64,000 nucleotides of DNA from Lactuca virosa (GCA_928212115.1 CAKMRJ010005745.1:217713531-217777530); one strand, 5' to 3'. Counted from the stretch's first letter, positions 21,604 to 34,926 are shown. The notes: generated from the letters alone by a model not told the origin. Numbers and translations: made by a program.

Positions 21604-23840
21604 AGTTGGTTTTAGAGTCTTGGTTTAAGGAATTCGGGCACACTCTCGGGTATGTCTGAACTCAAACTAAGGAATTGGTAATCTTTTGAAAGAATATAAG
21701 TTTCTAAAAATATTTTTGTAAATAAAATAAGTTTCTGAAAAAAAAAATTATAAAGAAAAATGGGGTGTGATGCGTGCAATCAGCCGAGCTCAAGTAATTG
21801 ATTCCTAGAATACCCATACATGTTGATATGATATATGATATGAATATTTACATGCTAGGATAAGGCTAGGGATACTTTAAGGAATTGCATGATAGATCGG
21901 CCTAATATGTGATGCCTTGTAGCCTAGGATAACTGGATGATATGCTAGATTTGGAATCGATATTGGTAGAAGTGATTGTTAAGTGTATGTTTTAAAAATT
22001 GTATACGATTAGGATCATATTTCCTATATTCTGTATAATTTGCATGCATAAGGCAACCAACAGTGAGGATAGAAGTTCCTAGCATGGTAGTAGTAAGTGA
22101 GCTTGAGATGTCATATCGTTGTTTTGTGGCTTGGAGTGTTATTGCACGAATGGTGCTTGCTTTGTGCTTTGTGAGACCCCTTAGTGATGGGAATTAACTA
22201 TTAAGTGAATATATTAAGTTGCATGCTGCAAAAGGTTAAATAAACTCGGAGTGATGGGAGTTAACTATTAAGTGAATATATTAAGTTGGTAGAAGTGATA
22301 AAGAAAAAAGGGGTGTGATGCGTGCAATCAGCCAAGCTCAAGTAAGTGATTCCCAGAATACCCATACATGTTGATATGATATATGATATGAATATTTACA
22401 TGCTAGGATAAGGCTAGGGATACTTTCAGGAATTGCATGATAGATCGGTCTGATATGTGATGCCTTGTAGCCTAGGATAAGTGGATGATATGCTAGATTT
22501 GGAATCTATATTGGTAGAAGTGATTGCTAAGTGTATGTTTTAAAATTTGTATACGATTAGGATCATATTTCCTATATTCTGTATAATTTTATGCATAAGG
22601 CAACCAACAGTGAGGATAGAAGTTCATAGCATGGTAGTAGTAAGTGAGCTTGAGATGTCCTTTCGTTGTTTTGTGGCTTGGAGTGTTATTGCACGAATGG
22701 TGCTTGCTTTGTGTTTTGTGGGACCCCTTAGTGATGGGAGTTAACTATTAAGTGAATATATTAAGTTGCATGCTGCAAAAGGTTAAATAAACTCGGAGTG
22801 ATGGGAGTTAACTATTAAGTGAATATATTAAGTTGGTAGAAGTGATAAAGAAAAAAGGGGTGTGATGCGTGCAATCAGCCAAGATCAAGTAAGTGATTCC
22901 CAGAATACCCATACATGTTGATATGATATATGATATGAATATTTACATGCTAGGATAAGGCTAGGGATACTTTCAGGAATTGCATGATAGATCGGTCTGA
23001 TATGTGATGCCTTGTAGCCTAGGATAAGTGGATGATATGCTAGATTTGGAATCTATATTGGTAGAAGTGATTGCTAAGTGTATGTTTTAAAAATTGTATA
23101 TGATTAGGATCATATTTCCTATATTCTGTATAATTTTATGCATAAGGCAACCAACAGTGAGGATAGAAGTTCATAGCATGGTAGTAGTAAGTGAGCTTGA
23201 GATGTCCTTTCGTTGTTTTGTGGCTTGGAGTGTTATTGCACGAATGGTGCTTGCTTTGTGTTTTGTGGGACCCCTTAGTGATGAGAGTTAACTATTAAGT
23301 GAATATATTAAGTTGCATGCAACAAAGGTTAAATAAACTGGTAGTGATGGGAGTTAACTATTAAGTGAATATATTAAGTTGGTAGAAGTGATTGTTAAGT
23401 GTATGTTTTAAAAATTGTATACTATTAGGATCATATTTCCTATATTCTGTATAATTTGCATGCATAAGGCAACCAGCAGTGATAATAGAAGTTCCTAGCA
23501 TGGTAGTAGTAAGTGAGCTTGAGATGTCCTTTCATTGTTTTGTGGCTTGAAGTGTTATTGCACGAATGTTGTTTGTTTTGTGCTTTGTGGGACCCCTTAG
23601 TGATGGGAGTTAACTATTAAGTGAATATATTAAGTTGCATGATGCAAAGGTTAAATAAACTCAGAGTGATGGATTTGACCCTATTGCGCAACTCTTGTCT
23701 TAGTCCAACCGTTGTAGGGATTGAGTCTTTTACTCGAAGAATTATTTAAGCTTTGTTGCATGTGCTTGTATTCATGAAGTAGTTAGCTGAAATTTATGGG
23801 AGTTCTTCAGCAGTTGATGGCAGGGTGAGGTTGGAACCAA
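21604..23840 (+). mobile_element. Leader of truncated element G with 547-bp tandem repeats
   Basis: Begins AGTTGGTTTTAGAGT, a decayed primer-binding site (expected TGGTATCAGAGC), and continues with leader sequence resembling that of element A (12398-13100), including GCCGAGCTCAAGTAA. From about 21750 to 23660 a 547-bp unit is repeated about 3.4 times. Units starting near 21763, 22310 and 22857 are nearly identical, followed by a partial unit. The repeated 65-codon ORFs (22547 and 23094) are by-products of the repeat. gag and pol of G are absent. Confidence 0.8.
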
Positions 23841-23849
23841 TTTATAATA

Positions 23850-23892
23850 ATTATATTGTTGTATTATGCGCAACACGCGGGTATTCGCCTAG
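23850..23892 (+). mobile_element. Helitron-like 3' terminus
   Basis: TGCGCAACACGCGGGTATT then CGCCTAG, followed by T. A short GC hairpin (GCGC...GCG) a few bases before CTAG is the hallmark of Helitron 3' ends. The same end occurs at 25036 and 26170. Confidence 0.65.
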
Positions 23893-23894
23893 TT

Positions 23895-25036
23895 TCTATA
23901 TCTATATATACTTACAAAAGAGACATTTTTACTTGCACCACATGCATTTGAAACCTCCATGACTTTTCAATTTCTTTTTAATTATTATTATAAATTAGTT
24001 AATAATGTTAAATTAATGCAAAAACTAAATTCTAATCATTAATTGACTACATCACAGCATTAAAATATCATATTTTACTTCTATTTATAAAATTATGACT
24101 TTAACTTTTTAACATATTATAGTTAACTTATTAGTTTAGATATGTTGTCGTATGTGAACAATTGTCATTTTAAAGTAACAACTTTTCTATAATTTATGAT
24201 TTTATGCAAAATAGTTAAGTTAATAATTTCAATATAATGTTAAATGGTTAACTTAAATCAAAATTTTAGTTAAACTTGAAAAAAATCAAAAGACTACTTT
24301 ACAAATAGTTAAAAGTATAAATTATAGTGTTAAACCTAAATTGTAATACTAAATTAACAAAAAAAAACCATGAAACTATTTTTTAGAATTTTCAAATAAG
24401 TAGCTTAAAAATAACTTACAATAAGAATAGTTAAAATTAATATTATACAAAAAATTATAATGTTATCTTTAAAAACAAAAATAATGTTTGTTATTTTAAA
24501 TAGTTACAGTCAAAGAAACTAACAATATTCATCAAATAATTTTTAAAACAGATAAATATCTTAAACCAAATTAAAATAATTAAGAGTTTATAAATACGTT
24601 ATTTTAAATAACTTACAACAACAATAGCTAAAATTAACATTATATACAAAAATTATATTGTTACCTTTAAAAACAAAAACAATGTTTGACGTTTTAAATA
24701 ATTACAATGATAAAAATTAAAATCTTAAGCAAATAAACTTTTAAAAATTAATTAATCATAACAACAACTACAAATATCATTAAACCATATATTATATTTA
24801 AGTTTATTCATGAGTAACCTACAGGTAGAGGCCATTAAGACAACTGAGATTATAGAATTTTAAAAGATGTCTAATTATCAAATAATTCAAAAGAAACAAT
24901 ATTTATACCAACTTATTATGAGATTTATTATATAAGAGCTAACAACAACATCATTGATATATTTAACAAAAATATATATTTGTAAAGATTTTAAATATAT
25001 TGTTGTATTTTGCGCAACGCGCGGGTATTCGCCTAG
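23895..25036 (+). mobile_element. Helitron-like non-autonomous unit 1
   Basis: Starts TCTATATCTATATATACTT and ends GCGCAACGCGCGGGTATT-CGCCTAG followed by T. The TC start, the 3' hairpin and the CTAG end fit Helitron termini. The 1.1-kb AT-rich interior has no Rep/helicase ORF, so it is non-autonomous. It lies directly before a homologous unit. Confidence 0.65.
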
Positions 25037-26170
25037 TATACTTATAAAAGAAGCATTTTTATTTGCACCACATGCATTTGAAACCTCCATATAACTTTTT
25101 AATTTCTTTCTAATAATTATTATAAATCGGTTAATAATGTTAGATTAATGCAAAAACTAAATTCTAATAATAAATTAACTAAACTACAATATTAAAATAT
25201 CATATTTTATTTCTATTTATAAAATTATGACTTTAACTTTTTAATATAGTTAACTTATTACTTTATATATGTTATTGTATGTGAGCAATTGTCATTTTGA
25301 AGTCAAAGCTTTTGTATAATTTATTATTTTATTCAAAATAGTTAAATTATTAATTTCAATATAATGTTAAATGGTTAACTTAAATCAAAATTTCAGTTAA
25401 ACTTGAAAAAAAATCAAGAGACTATATAAATAGTTAAAAGTTATAAAATATAGTGTTCAGTCTAAATTGTAATCATAAATTAACAAAAAAAACCATGAAA
25501 CTATTTTTTATAATCATTAAGAGTTTTCAAATAAGTAACTTAAAAATAAATTACAATAAGAATAGTTAAAAGTAATATTAAATAAAAAATTATAATGTTA
25601 TCTTTAAAAACAAAAACAATATTTGTTGTTTTAAAGAATTACAATCAAAGAAACTAACAATATTCATCAGATAAATTTTAAAAAAGTTAAATTTCTGAAA
25701 CCAAATTAAAATAATTAAAAGTTTTCATATATGTTATTGTATATAACTTACAGCAACAATAGTTAAAATTAACATTATATACACAAATTATATTGTTACC
25801 TTTAAAAACAGAAACAATGTTTGATGTTTTAAATAATTATAATGATAGAAATATAAATTTTAAGCAAATAAACCTTTTAAAATTAATTAATCATAACAAC
25901 AGCTATAAATATCATTAAACCATATATTATATTTAATTTTATTAATGAAAACGCACAGGTAGATGTCATTGAGACAATTGAGATTATAAAATTTTAAAAG
26001 ATGTGTACATGCACTATCATATAATTCAAAACTAACAATGTTTATACCAACTTATTATAAAAATTATTATATAAGAGCTAACAATGTCATTGATATATTT
26101 GAAAAACATTTATTTGTAAATATTTCAAATATATTGTTGTATTCTGCGCAACGCGCAGGTATTCGCCTAG
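25037..26170 (+). mobile_element. Helitron-like non-autonomous unit 2
   Basis: Homologous over its length to 23895-25036. It shares the early phrase GCACCACATGCATTTGAAAC and the same 3' hairpin and CTAG end (26167-26170). It lacks the TC start and begins directly at the 3' end of unit 1, so the two form a head-to-tail array. Confidence 0.65.
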
Positions 26171-26942
26171 TATCTTATAATAGAGGACATCATCCTAGCA
26201 CCATATTGATTTGAAACCTACATAACTCTTCACAATTCCTCATTAATTTGATATATGATTATTAAGTATTCAAATTAATACCGTATAATTTGAATGGTTT
26301 TATAACTTTATTCTTAGTTTACTACTATAAAAGAATTCAATTGTTTGAGTAAAAACACACACATACTCACACACGAATATAAAGAAGCGCTAGAAAAGTT
26401 TTTATGTTGGTTCAAGTTTTCCCGACCACATTTCAAGACAAGTTATAATGTTAAAACTTTTTATTTATATGATTGTTATATATTAATAGAGTCGTTTAAT
26501 AGTTTTAATTATGTTTCATAGACTAAAAATTGGCATACAAACATTATTAAATATGAGTGTATGAAATTACTTTCGCAATGAATTTTTGAAGATAAAACTT
26601 ATTTAATTGGTTGATGATTTTTATTTTTATTTGAGCATTTTGATATTATTAATAATAAATTATCATATTAACATCTCCACATAATACAAGTTTTGATATT
26701 TATAAATTTGTGCGATTTTTGTGACTACAAAAGAAGAAATTATTTATATATTTGGGTGTTTAAAACTTTAAAATAATTATATGCACAATTATTTACCCAA
26801 ATATTACATTTAGTAAAAAGTTTTAATATTTTAATTAATTGTAATTTTTTTATTACTATAAAATGTCAATTGTTCGAGTAAACACACATATAGAGAGACA
26901 AATCATATAAAAAGTCATAGAAAAAACGGATATGAAGAATTA
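26171..26942. other. AT-rich DNA with a partial third Helitron-like unit
   Basis: Begins with a diverged version of the unit start (tatcttataatagaggac, then tttgaaacctacataac). A phrase at about 26325 (ctataaaagaattcaattg) recurs at about 26858 and the homology continues across the insertion of LTR D at 44445. This shows that D inserted into a local duplication. No gene is seen. Confidence 0.5.
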
Positions 26943-27202
26943 TGTAACACTAGGATTTGGGTATGTTCCTTTTAGCCCATTTGTATTTATTTATTGCTTT
27001 TTGGTCCTTAGAGTAGTACGCTGGGTGTACCACTGGGTACGCTTAGCGTACTAGCTGAAAAGCTAGTACGTGGAGCGTACCACATGGTACGCTTAGCGTA
27101 CTAAGTTTGATGAATCGCGGTACGGATGCCTCGTACGTTGGGCATACGAGGATTACGATGGGCGTACGAGGGGATTACGTTGGGCGTACGAGGGGTTAAT
27201 GA

Positions 27203-28161
27203 TGTTGGGTTTTGATACGAGATAACAGTTTGTTTTTCACAAAAACCGGCAACGGAAGACTTTAAAAATAACAAGTTTATTTTTAGTTCATAACAAAACT
27301 GAACCATCATGGATCCATTTATAGATGTTAGAATGAAATAAAAACAACCATAGGATGTTTTAGAGATAACCTTTGAATCCTTTGAACCCACTTGGTTTTG
27401 GGGTGTTGATGAAGATAACAAAAGACCAAAGTGTATGATCTTCTCTACAAGTATCCACCATCAAGAGTAAATGACTTGGAATGCTAGTTCCTTCTTGTAT
27501 TCTTGAGTGTCTTAAACCTTTAAGTGATTAACTCAATTAAGGACTAAAGGGAACAACTCAAGATGTCTTCTAAACCACCAAAGTGAAGCTCCAAACTTCA
27601 AAAGAAACGATCTCTTCATGCTCACGGTTTTAGAAGAGTAATAAGGGAAGAAAAAGTGTTTCTCTCTTGCAAAAATTCAAGCCTCATGCATCTCTTATAT
27701 AGCCCATGAAAAGTAAGGCCTACCTATTAAAATAATCTAAAGTAATGGTAGCCTTTAGAAGCATGGGAGACAAAAGGTGGAAGGTTGAAAAAATAACCTC
27801 CTACACCATCATTATGCCTTTTAAAAAGTAAGATTTTTTATTTTTTATAAACTCCAAGTTTATAAAATATAAACTTTGTCTTTAGGTAAAAGACAAAAGA
27901 ATCCAACTAGTCCAAAATATTGTGCATGACTTATTAATTCATACCATATGAAATAATAACTAGTAATATTCTCTTATAATTACTATTTTCACAAAACAAT
28001 AATTATTCCCTAATTAAATACAAGAATCGATATTATTTATTAATAATCATATTAATAATAAATATACAAAATGTGTCAACTTGATAAAGGTGTGACCCTA
28101 TAGGATCATATATTATTAGCAATATCCATCCATAATGATTCTTGGGCATATAGATCCAACA
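27203..28161 (-). mobile_element. Copia-type solo LTR inside LTR D
   Basis: 959 bp with ends TGTTGG...CCAACA and perfect 5-bp repeats aatga at 27198-27202 and 28162-28166. On the minus strand it begins TGTTGGATCTATATGCCC and soon carries a CCTATAGGGTCACACC phrase, familiar from U3 regions of plant Copia LTRs. A TATA box (TATATAA) lies at 27695-27701. There is no internal region, so it is a solo LTR. Confidence 0.88.
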
Positions 28162-28192
28162 AATGAAACCCTAATTTTAGGGTGTTGCACCT

Positions 28193-28200
28193 TATATAAA
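28193..28200 (+). promoter_or_regulatory. TATA box of LTR D
   Basis: TATATAAA, downstream of a palindrome array that is now split from it by the Copia-type solo LTR (about 1 kb further away than in sister LTRs). Confidence 0.55.
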
Positions 28201-28769
28201 CTCCTTAAGTCCCTAGGGTTGGCCTCTTTACCAGCCTACATACCTCCTAAACCCTAAACCTCGACCCTTAGCCTCCACTGTTGTGTCTTTGAGCTTTTGA
28301 GAAGAAGTCGGTGCTTATTTATCTCATTTTGAAGGGATTAAAGAAGATTGAAGGTGCATTGCTTAGTGTGAAGCTTAGAGATCCAAAATCATCACTCATT
28401 TTGCAAGTCTTTTGAGGTATCAAGTTCATACCTTGTCTTCTCCCTGCATAGATCTCTTCATGTCTTGGTTGTTGTGTTTTTGGTCCCTTTTTGGGTTACT
28501 TTGATGAGATAAGTCATTTGAGGGGCTTATTCTTTTAAATCTAGACATATTATGAGTTTCTTATGCTTAAATGTGCAAACTTTATGGGTTTATGGTCTCA
28601 TGCATGCATTAAGTCATATATTAAGTCCTTTTGAGCTTTAATAGCTTCATTAAGCCATGCATGCACGTAAAGTTAGCAAATTTACGTGATAAACCATCTC
28701 AAGGAAGTCAGATCTAAGTTTTGGAGTAAAGTCTTTATGGTTTAAGAGCTGGAAATGGAAGTTGGCTGA

Positions 28770-28774
28770 ATGAG
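28770..28774. repeat. Target-site duplication of element B, left copy
   Basis: atgag, repeated exactly at 43366-43370. It delimits element B at 28775-43365. Confidence 0.95.
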
Positions 28775-30844
28775 TGTAACACTCATAAAAATCATGCCAA
28801 ATTTAAACTTTTTCAAAACATTTTAAACCGTTTAACATTACAAAGTTTGTTCTCAACATAATAAATATCAGAGTATCCTAGTATCAAATCATAAAATCAT
28901 AATGACAGGAAGAGCGGTACGATCATGCCTTCGCCTTCCCACGATCACCAGAAGTACCTGAAACAATAATCGATAAATGTAAGCTCGAAGGCTTAGTGAG
29001 TTACCCCCAAATTACCAAACACATATAACCATAATCACATCATATAAACAAGCACATAACAACATGCATAATGAGCCTTCAGCCTGACTGGACCGCCTCG
29101 CACGCCTTCAGTCTATCTGGACCGCTCTCCGAGCCTTCGGCACGTCTGGACCGCCTCACAGGGCCTTCAGCCTATCCGGACCGCTCGTCGGGCCTTCGGT
29201 TTGACTATCATACCCTCCTGGGTTGTAGTCTATCCGGCCCGCTCTGGGTATGTTGGCCTTCAGCACAAAGCAGGATTGCCTCAACCCATCCCTAATCAAA
29301 ACAACATGTGCACATAACTATCATACGCTAGCATAACATACATATACAATCAAACCGATCTAACAGATCATATAGCATAGCAACATCCTATAACCAGGAC
29401 ACCGACCTAACCAGGTCACTAAGCATAAGCATATCCCCATCCTAACTACCAGGATGTAATCAATAACATATCATGCCATAATCCGGATACAAATGCATAA
29501 AGGGTCGGCCTTGGTGCCTTAGACCGTGTTGATATAGTGAGGATAACTCACCTCGCAAGTAGTGCTGATAGTACTACAAATCTCTGCCTGCTGTCTCACC
29601 ACGAATCCCGAACTATCACATAATAAATACTAAGTTAATACCCAAATAACCTTCTTGACTAAGTGTCCACACCACTTATTAAGTCCATCCTCTTTACTGG
29701 GCCTAAACCCAATACCAAGTCCTTAAGTTGAAAGTCCATTTATAAAGCCCATTATTGGCCCAATTTACCAAATTGGGCCCAACCCCCTAATTGGGCCTAA
29801 TCCCAATACCCATTATCAAAAGTTGGCCCAAAACATTATATTCATGAAGTCCAGCAAAGGCCCAAATCTAATTAGTCCATAAACAGCCCAAAACTCAAAA
29901 CCCAATAGACAAAGGCCCAACAGAGGACGTACATAGGGCGTACTCGTCCAGATGTTGACCACCATCAGGGTGGTTGACCCAGTACGCTGGGTGTACTGGA
30001 TTTACGTTGGACGTACGCAGTGTCTTGCCAAAACCTTATTAAGTGCTTAATGGCTTAAGCACTTAAGCCCAAACTTTAGATCCAGAGACCTGACGTGCCT
30101 AGGACCCATAAAGTTATGGACTTTATCACTTTGGACGTCCAGAAAACTCTTAATACTGGGAATTAATCCATTAAGCCCTTCTTATTCCATGCATGGGACA
30201 CATTCAGCTATTGGGACCTTGTTTTTATCACTTAAGACCTCTACTAAGGTCTGAAAGGACAGCTCATCCCATCCAAATCATAACATGCACCATTTTGGGA
30301 CTTTTGGGACAAGAATGCTTCCATAAAGCTAAAATCTCTAGATTTATAACATACAAGTATAAAGTTCCAAGCTTTTTACCTTCTGGAGCTTCTAGGGCAC
30401 AACACAACTTCATATCTATAGCCTTGCTCTCCTTCTCCAACTACTTGATGCAATGACTTCACCTTCAAGAGTTCAAAATACACACCAACTCACACTCACA
30501 CACAAAACTAGGGTTTGGAACGTTTTTTGTAAGATGGAGGCTGAGAATGATGAGAGAAAATGGGCCATAAGGATGTTTATATAGCCCCCAAACCCTAATA
30601 TTAGGGTTTCATCTTGACATTAGTACGCCCAGCGTACACAAGTTTACGCCCAGCGTACTAAGGCGGACCTTAGTACGCTTAGCGTACTCTTATATACGTG
30701 CAGCGTACTCCTTCTTGGCCCAAATGTTGCAACTTTGGCCCTTAAACTTATCTTGACTCTACACTTCCAACCCCAAGGACTATAAATGACAAGGTAATGA
30801 TAGAGGAGGGTTCAAAAATACCTGCAAAATATCGGGATGTTACA
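28775..30844 (-). mobile_element. 3' LTR of element B
   Basis: 2070 bp. In window orientation it starts TGTAACACTC and ends GGGATGTTACA; the element reads on the minus strand. It contains a TATA box at 30576-30583, GTACGC-type palindromes upstream (30624-30710) and a second cluster at 29933-30015, a donor AG|GTGAGT at 29551, an acceptor TTTCAG|GTAC at 28958, and a GGACCGC-rich minisatellite at about 29068-29225. Confidence 0.95.
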
Positions 30845-30860
30845 ATTCTCCCCCACTTGA
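30845..30860 (-). other. Polypurine tract of element B
   Basis: On the minus strand CAAGTGGGGGAGAAT, directly next to the 3' LTR. It is nearly the same as the tract of element A. Confidence 0.88.
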
Positions 30861-30861
30861 C

Positions 30862-32506
30862 CTAGATTTCGCCCTCGAAATCTGCTGCTGTAAATAGATC
30901 CGGGTAATGCTCCCGTATCTCGGACTCGGGCTCCCACGTCTATTCGGATCCCCTCCAATGCTCCCACTGTACCTTTACCATGGGTATCTCCTTATTCCGT
31001 AGAACCTTCATCTTCCTCTCTAGTATATCCACGGGCTTCTCCACGTAATTCAGGCGCTCATCGACCTGAATATCATCCAACGACACCACTGCCTCTTGAT
31101 CCACAACACACTTTCGCAATTGCGAAACGTGAAAGGTGCTGTGGATCCGACTGAGCTCCTCCGATAACTCTAACCTATATGCCACCTTGCCAACCCTGGC
31201 AACGATCCTGAACGGCCCAATGTATCGGGGACCCAATTTCCCCCTTTTCCTGAGGTGGATCACACCCTTCCATGGCGAGACCTTCAGGAGTACCATGTCA
31301 CCAACCTGGAACTCTAACTCAGATCGGCGTCTGTCAGCGTAACTCTTCTGCCGACTCTGTGCAGTCTGCAGTCGCTGCCTAATCTGCTGAATCTTCTCGG
31401 TAGTCTGCAAGACTACTTCCATCCGTCCCATCACCCTGTGTCCGACCTCACCCCAACAAACCGGGGTGCGAAATCTCCGCCCATACAACAGCTCAAAAGG
31501 CGGGGCACCAATGCTGGAATGATAGTTGTTGTTGTAGGCGAACTCTGCAAGGGGTAGGTGGGAATCCCAGCTCCCACCAAAGTCAATGACACACGCCCTT
31601 AACATATCTTCGAGGTTCTAAATGGTCCGCTCACTCTGATTGTCGGTCTGCGAATGAAATATTGTGCTAAAGTGCAGTTGCGTGCTTAGTTCCTCGTGGA
31701 ACTTCTGCCATAAACGGGAGGTAAATCTAACATCCCGGTCGGAAACAATGAAGACCGGAACCCCGTGGCGAGCGACGATCTCGCGGACATACACGTCGGC
31801 CAACTTCTCGGCCGATGAACTCTCCCGTATAGCCAAGAAATGGGAACTCTTGGTCAATCGATCCACGATGACCCATATAGCGTCAAACCCCTTCGCCGTC
31901 CTCGACATCTTGGTAATGAAACCATCGCGATCTGTTCCCACTTCCACATGGGAATCTCCAGGGGCTACAGCTTGTCATGCGGCCTCTGATGTTCGGCCTT
32001 GACCATCCTACAGGTCAAGCACCTCTCGACATCAAAGCGATTTCTCGCTTCATGTATGGCCACCAGTAACTCAAACTCAAGTCCCGGTACATCTTGGTGG
32101 CCCCCAGGTGAATAGAGAAGTGAGACTTATGAGCCTCCTCCATCACTGTCTGTCTGACCCCACCAGACATCGGAACCCATACCCGACCGCATCGGGTCAA
32201 TAATCCCCGGCTATCCTGCACAAACCGGGTGTTCTCACCCCTGATCCTCTCCAGTTTCCAGTTCTCTGGTCGCATGCCCTCAACCAGAGCATCCTTGATC
32301 AAACTCACAAGCGGAGAATCCACCGTTATCCTCATACATACTGTTGTGGTGGAAGACCCAGCTGACTTGCGGCTCAGAGCGTCCGCCACCACATTCGCAT
32401 TACCGGGGTGGTAAAGGATCTCGCAGTCGTAGTCATTGACTACATCCAGCCACCTGCGTTGTCTCATGTTCAGGTTCGGCTGATCCATGATGTGTCTCAG
32501 GCTCTT
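30862..32506 (-). pseudogene. pol: Element B pol, RNase H end to chromodomain, disabled
   Basis: On the minus strand it begins within the RNase H region (SLRHIMDQPNL) right at the insertion of element C. It continues through the integrase zinc-finger region, the catalytic core (MTHIA region on the opposite strand is only a shadow), an integrase C-terminal part and a chromodomain-like end. The stop is at 30862-30864, just before the polypurine tract. Integrase motifs visible are HSQTDNQSER and SDRDVRF; unlike element A, the second catalytic Asp is kept. Defects: a frameshift near 32010, a TAG at about 31615 and a TAG near 30937 in a position where A has Trp. The upstream part of RNase H and most of RT are missing. 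Confidence 0.88.
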
Positions 32507-34670
32507 TGAAAGACCCTAACTTTCATACTAAAAACATTGTTACTCCAAAACATGCTACATGCATATTCAACATAATATTTTACATTGATACTTTGATTAC
32601 AAAAGATTGGATACAAACCGACTAAGTTTTAGTATATTACATAACTACCCAGGATATTAAAGCTTTTATACAAACGTAAACACAAGTACAAAAGTAATAG
32701 TATAAATTATTCTAAATCTTCCAACAGTATATGACTATACTGGATGCTTATTACCTGCAATTGTTAAACACTGAGAGGGGTAAGCGGTGACGCTTAGTGA
32801 GTTCAATAATAGATACAATATAACGTTATGCCTTATATATACCAATATGACAGAAACAAAGGGGAACAAAGAACAACAAAGGCAGATGAGTATCATATGA
32901 TATGCTTTCCATATCAACGAATAATCTGATTCAAAGATCTATAATCAATGAGACATAACAATTTCAATACTTGATATACATCAATAAAACTTTTGCCCAT
33001 ATGGCATGAAAAATAACCAATTTCTGAATAAACATTTTGGCTAGCAAATTATAGGCTTTCAGCCCTGCATAGCCTTCTGTCAATGCCAAAGGAATGCTTA
33101 ATCATTCACTTCATGGTCAAAGGCTACATACCAATACCCAAGTGATGCTTATGTCATACACTTCAAGTCAAAGGTATAGCTCTGTTAGTATTCCGTTAGT
33201 ATACAAATCATGCTTTACATAGCCAAAGGTATAAAACCAGAATAACACAGGAAAGCACATTGAACATATAACACATAACATACAATTGTTCCTATATATT
33301 GAACTCACCGTGAAATAACTGGGGGTTAAAGTATTAATTTGGGCAGCACTTCGACTCTAAAAATGACTTTCTGTGACGAAACCGGGGATTTTAGTTGAAA
33401 ATCGGGCCTTACTCAGGCAGAGTTTCGACTTGAAAATATGATTTTCTCGGGAACTTCGGAGTGTCGGGACTTGCTTCGGGTGTCGGGGATGATACCGGGA
33501 CCTCGGGGGGTTAAAAGTAGGCTAAAGAAGAAGTAGAGAGTGAGAGGAAGTAGAATTTGTAAAAAAATATGGCATCCTTTGGTTTCTATTTATAGTGGGC
33601 TGAAACCTCGCATTACGCGGGGCGTAATCCTCGTACGTTGGGCGTATGCGTTGCGGCTCAGTACGCTGGGCGTACACCGAGTACGCAGAGCGTAGCGTGA
33701 TGTGTGTCCGTTGTTCGACTTCCGAGCTTTGGACATGTCATTTATCTACGATATGTGGCATCTAAGCGAAGAGAGGGGCGACGTGGCCGATCTCTGACCG
33801 CGTACGTGAGTACGATGGGCGTACCTCCCCGGTCCAGCCTCGTAATTTGTGCCATAAACTTCAAAAATTCGTATCTTTTGCATACGAACTCCGTTTTTGA
33901 CGTTCTTTATATCCACGTGTAGGTGAAATTATGCTCTACGACTTTCGTTTAGACTCCGTCGGCTAATTTTGAATTCATTTTTAAAGTTATATTTTTAACA
34001 GGTCGGGACAAGAAAAGTCCGTTAAAAATTCATCACTTCTTCATCTGGCATCCGTTTTCGTCTGTCTTTTTACCGTTGAACTAGAATTGGCGAGATCTTC
34101 GATTCTCGTTTAGGTTGTGTTGGCTAAAAATTACTCGATCTTTATTTCGAGTTTTTAGCTGTCTACTGTTATACCGAATCTTATAAAAATCATAACTTCC
34201 TCATACGAAGTCAGATTTTGACATTCTTTTTATAAAAATTCTTGGTTTAACGAATACTACGACTTTCGTTTAGATCACTAAAGATAAAAAGTAGTTTATC
34301 GAAAACTCACTTTTTACATCATACGGCGTCGTGTCGGTTCTGTCGCGAAACTTCAATAAGTCATAACTTATTCGTTATAACTCGGATTTCGATGAGGTTT
34401 TCGCCTAAACGTTTCTAACGAGATTCTTTACAACTTTCAATAATATAATTTTACTTATTTTCAACTTTATATTTTCGTTAAATTTTAATATTTGACTTTT
34501 GATTGGAATCTCATAAGACTTCCATTATTTTCCGATCGATTCTAAACATAGTTTTACTTCATTTCTAGTAAAAACTATATGTTAGAAATCAACGCTCAAA
34601 TTACATAATATTTAATTATATTATTCACTTTTAAAATTACATAACACGATAACTGAACGTGTATGTTACA
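32507..34670 (-). mobile_element. 3' LTR of element C
   Basis: 2164 bp. In window orientation it starts TGAAAGACCC and ends GTATGTTACA; the element reads on the minus strand. It has a TATA box (TATAAATAG, 33586-33594), GTACG-type palindromes just upstream on the minus strand (33609-33695), a donor CG|GTGAGT at 33308 and an acceptor TTGCAG|GTAA at 32755. The sequence is otherwise unlike the LTRs of A and B. Confidence 0.85.
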
Positions 34671-34690
34671 AATACCTCCTCCTTTTGAGG
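34671..34690 (-). other. Polypurine tract of element C
   Basis: AAAAGGAGGAGGTATT on the minus strand, next to the 3' LTR. Confidence 0.8.
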
Positions 34691-34704
34691 ATTCGTCCCC
34701 GAAA

Positions 34705-34926
34705 TCACAACAATTTAAACAATTGGGGATATTTCGTTCTTATCTCATTCTTATTTTCCCAATTATAATTTGAGCCTCGATGGTGTTTCCACTTGACGCG
34801 CACCAATTCCAAGACATATGCACAAAGCATATATTCTACTGTTTGGATTGTTCTCTCTGTGTGACCATCTGTCCGGGGATGATAAGTTGTGCTAAGAGCA
34901 ACACGAGATCCCAATTCATGTTGCAT
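34705..34926 (-). pseudogene. pol: Element C integrase-chromodomain remnant
   Basis: A 73-codon minus-strand reading shows an integrase-core motif (TDGHTERTIQT) followed almost at once by a chromodomain-like end (VRVKWKHHRG, then YPQLF). A large internal deletion has fused the two. RT, RNase H and most of integrase are missing between this piece and the protease piece at 35067. Element C is non-autonomous. Confidence 0.75.

Noticed and set aside
22547..23291. Two nearly identical 65-codon ORFs that might be taken as a small duplicated gene
   Set aside because: They recur with the 547-bp tandem repeat in the leader of element G. They lack any domain and have no support beyond the repeat itself.
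23895..26170. Rep/helicase gene of an autonomous Helitron
   Set aside because: No open frame longer than about 70 codons and no helicase motif; the units are non-autonomous.
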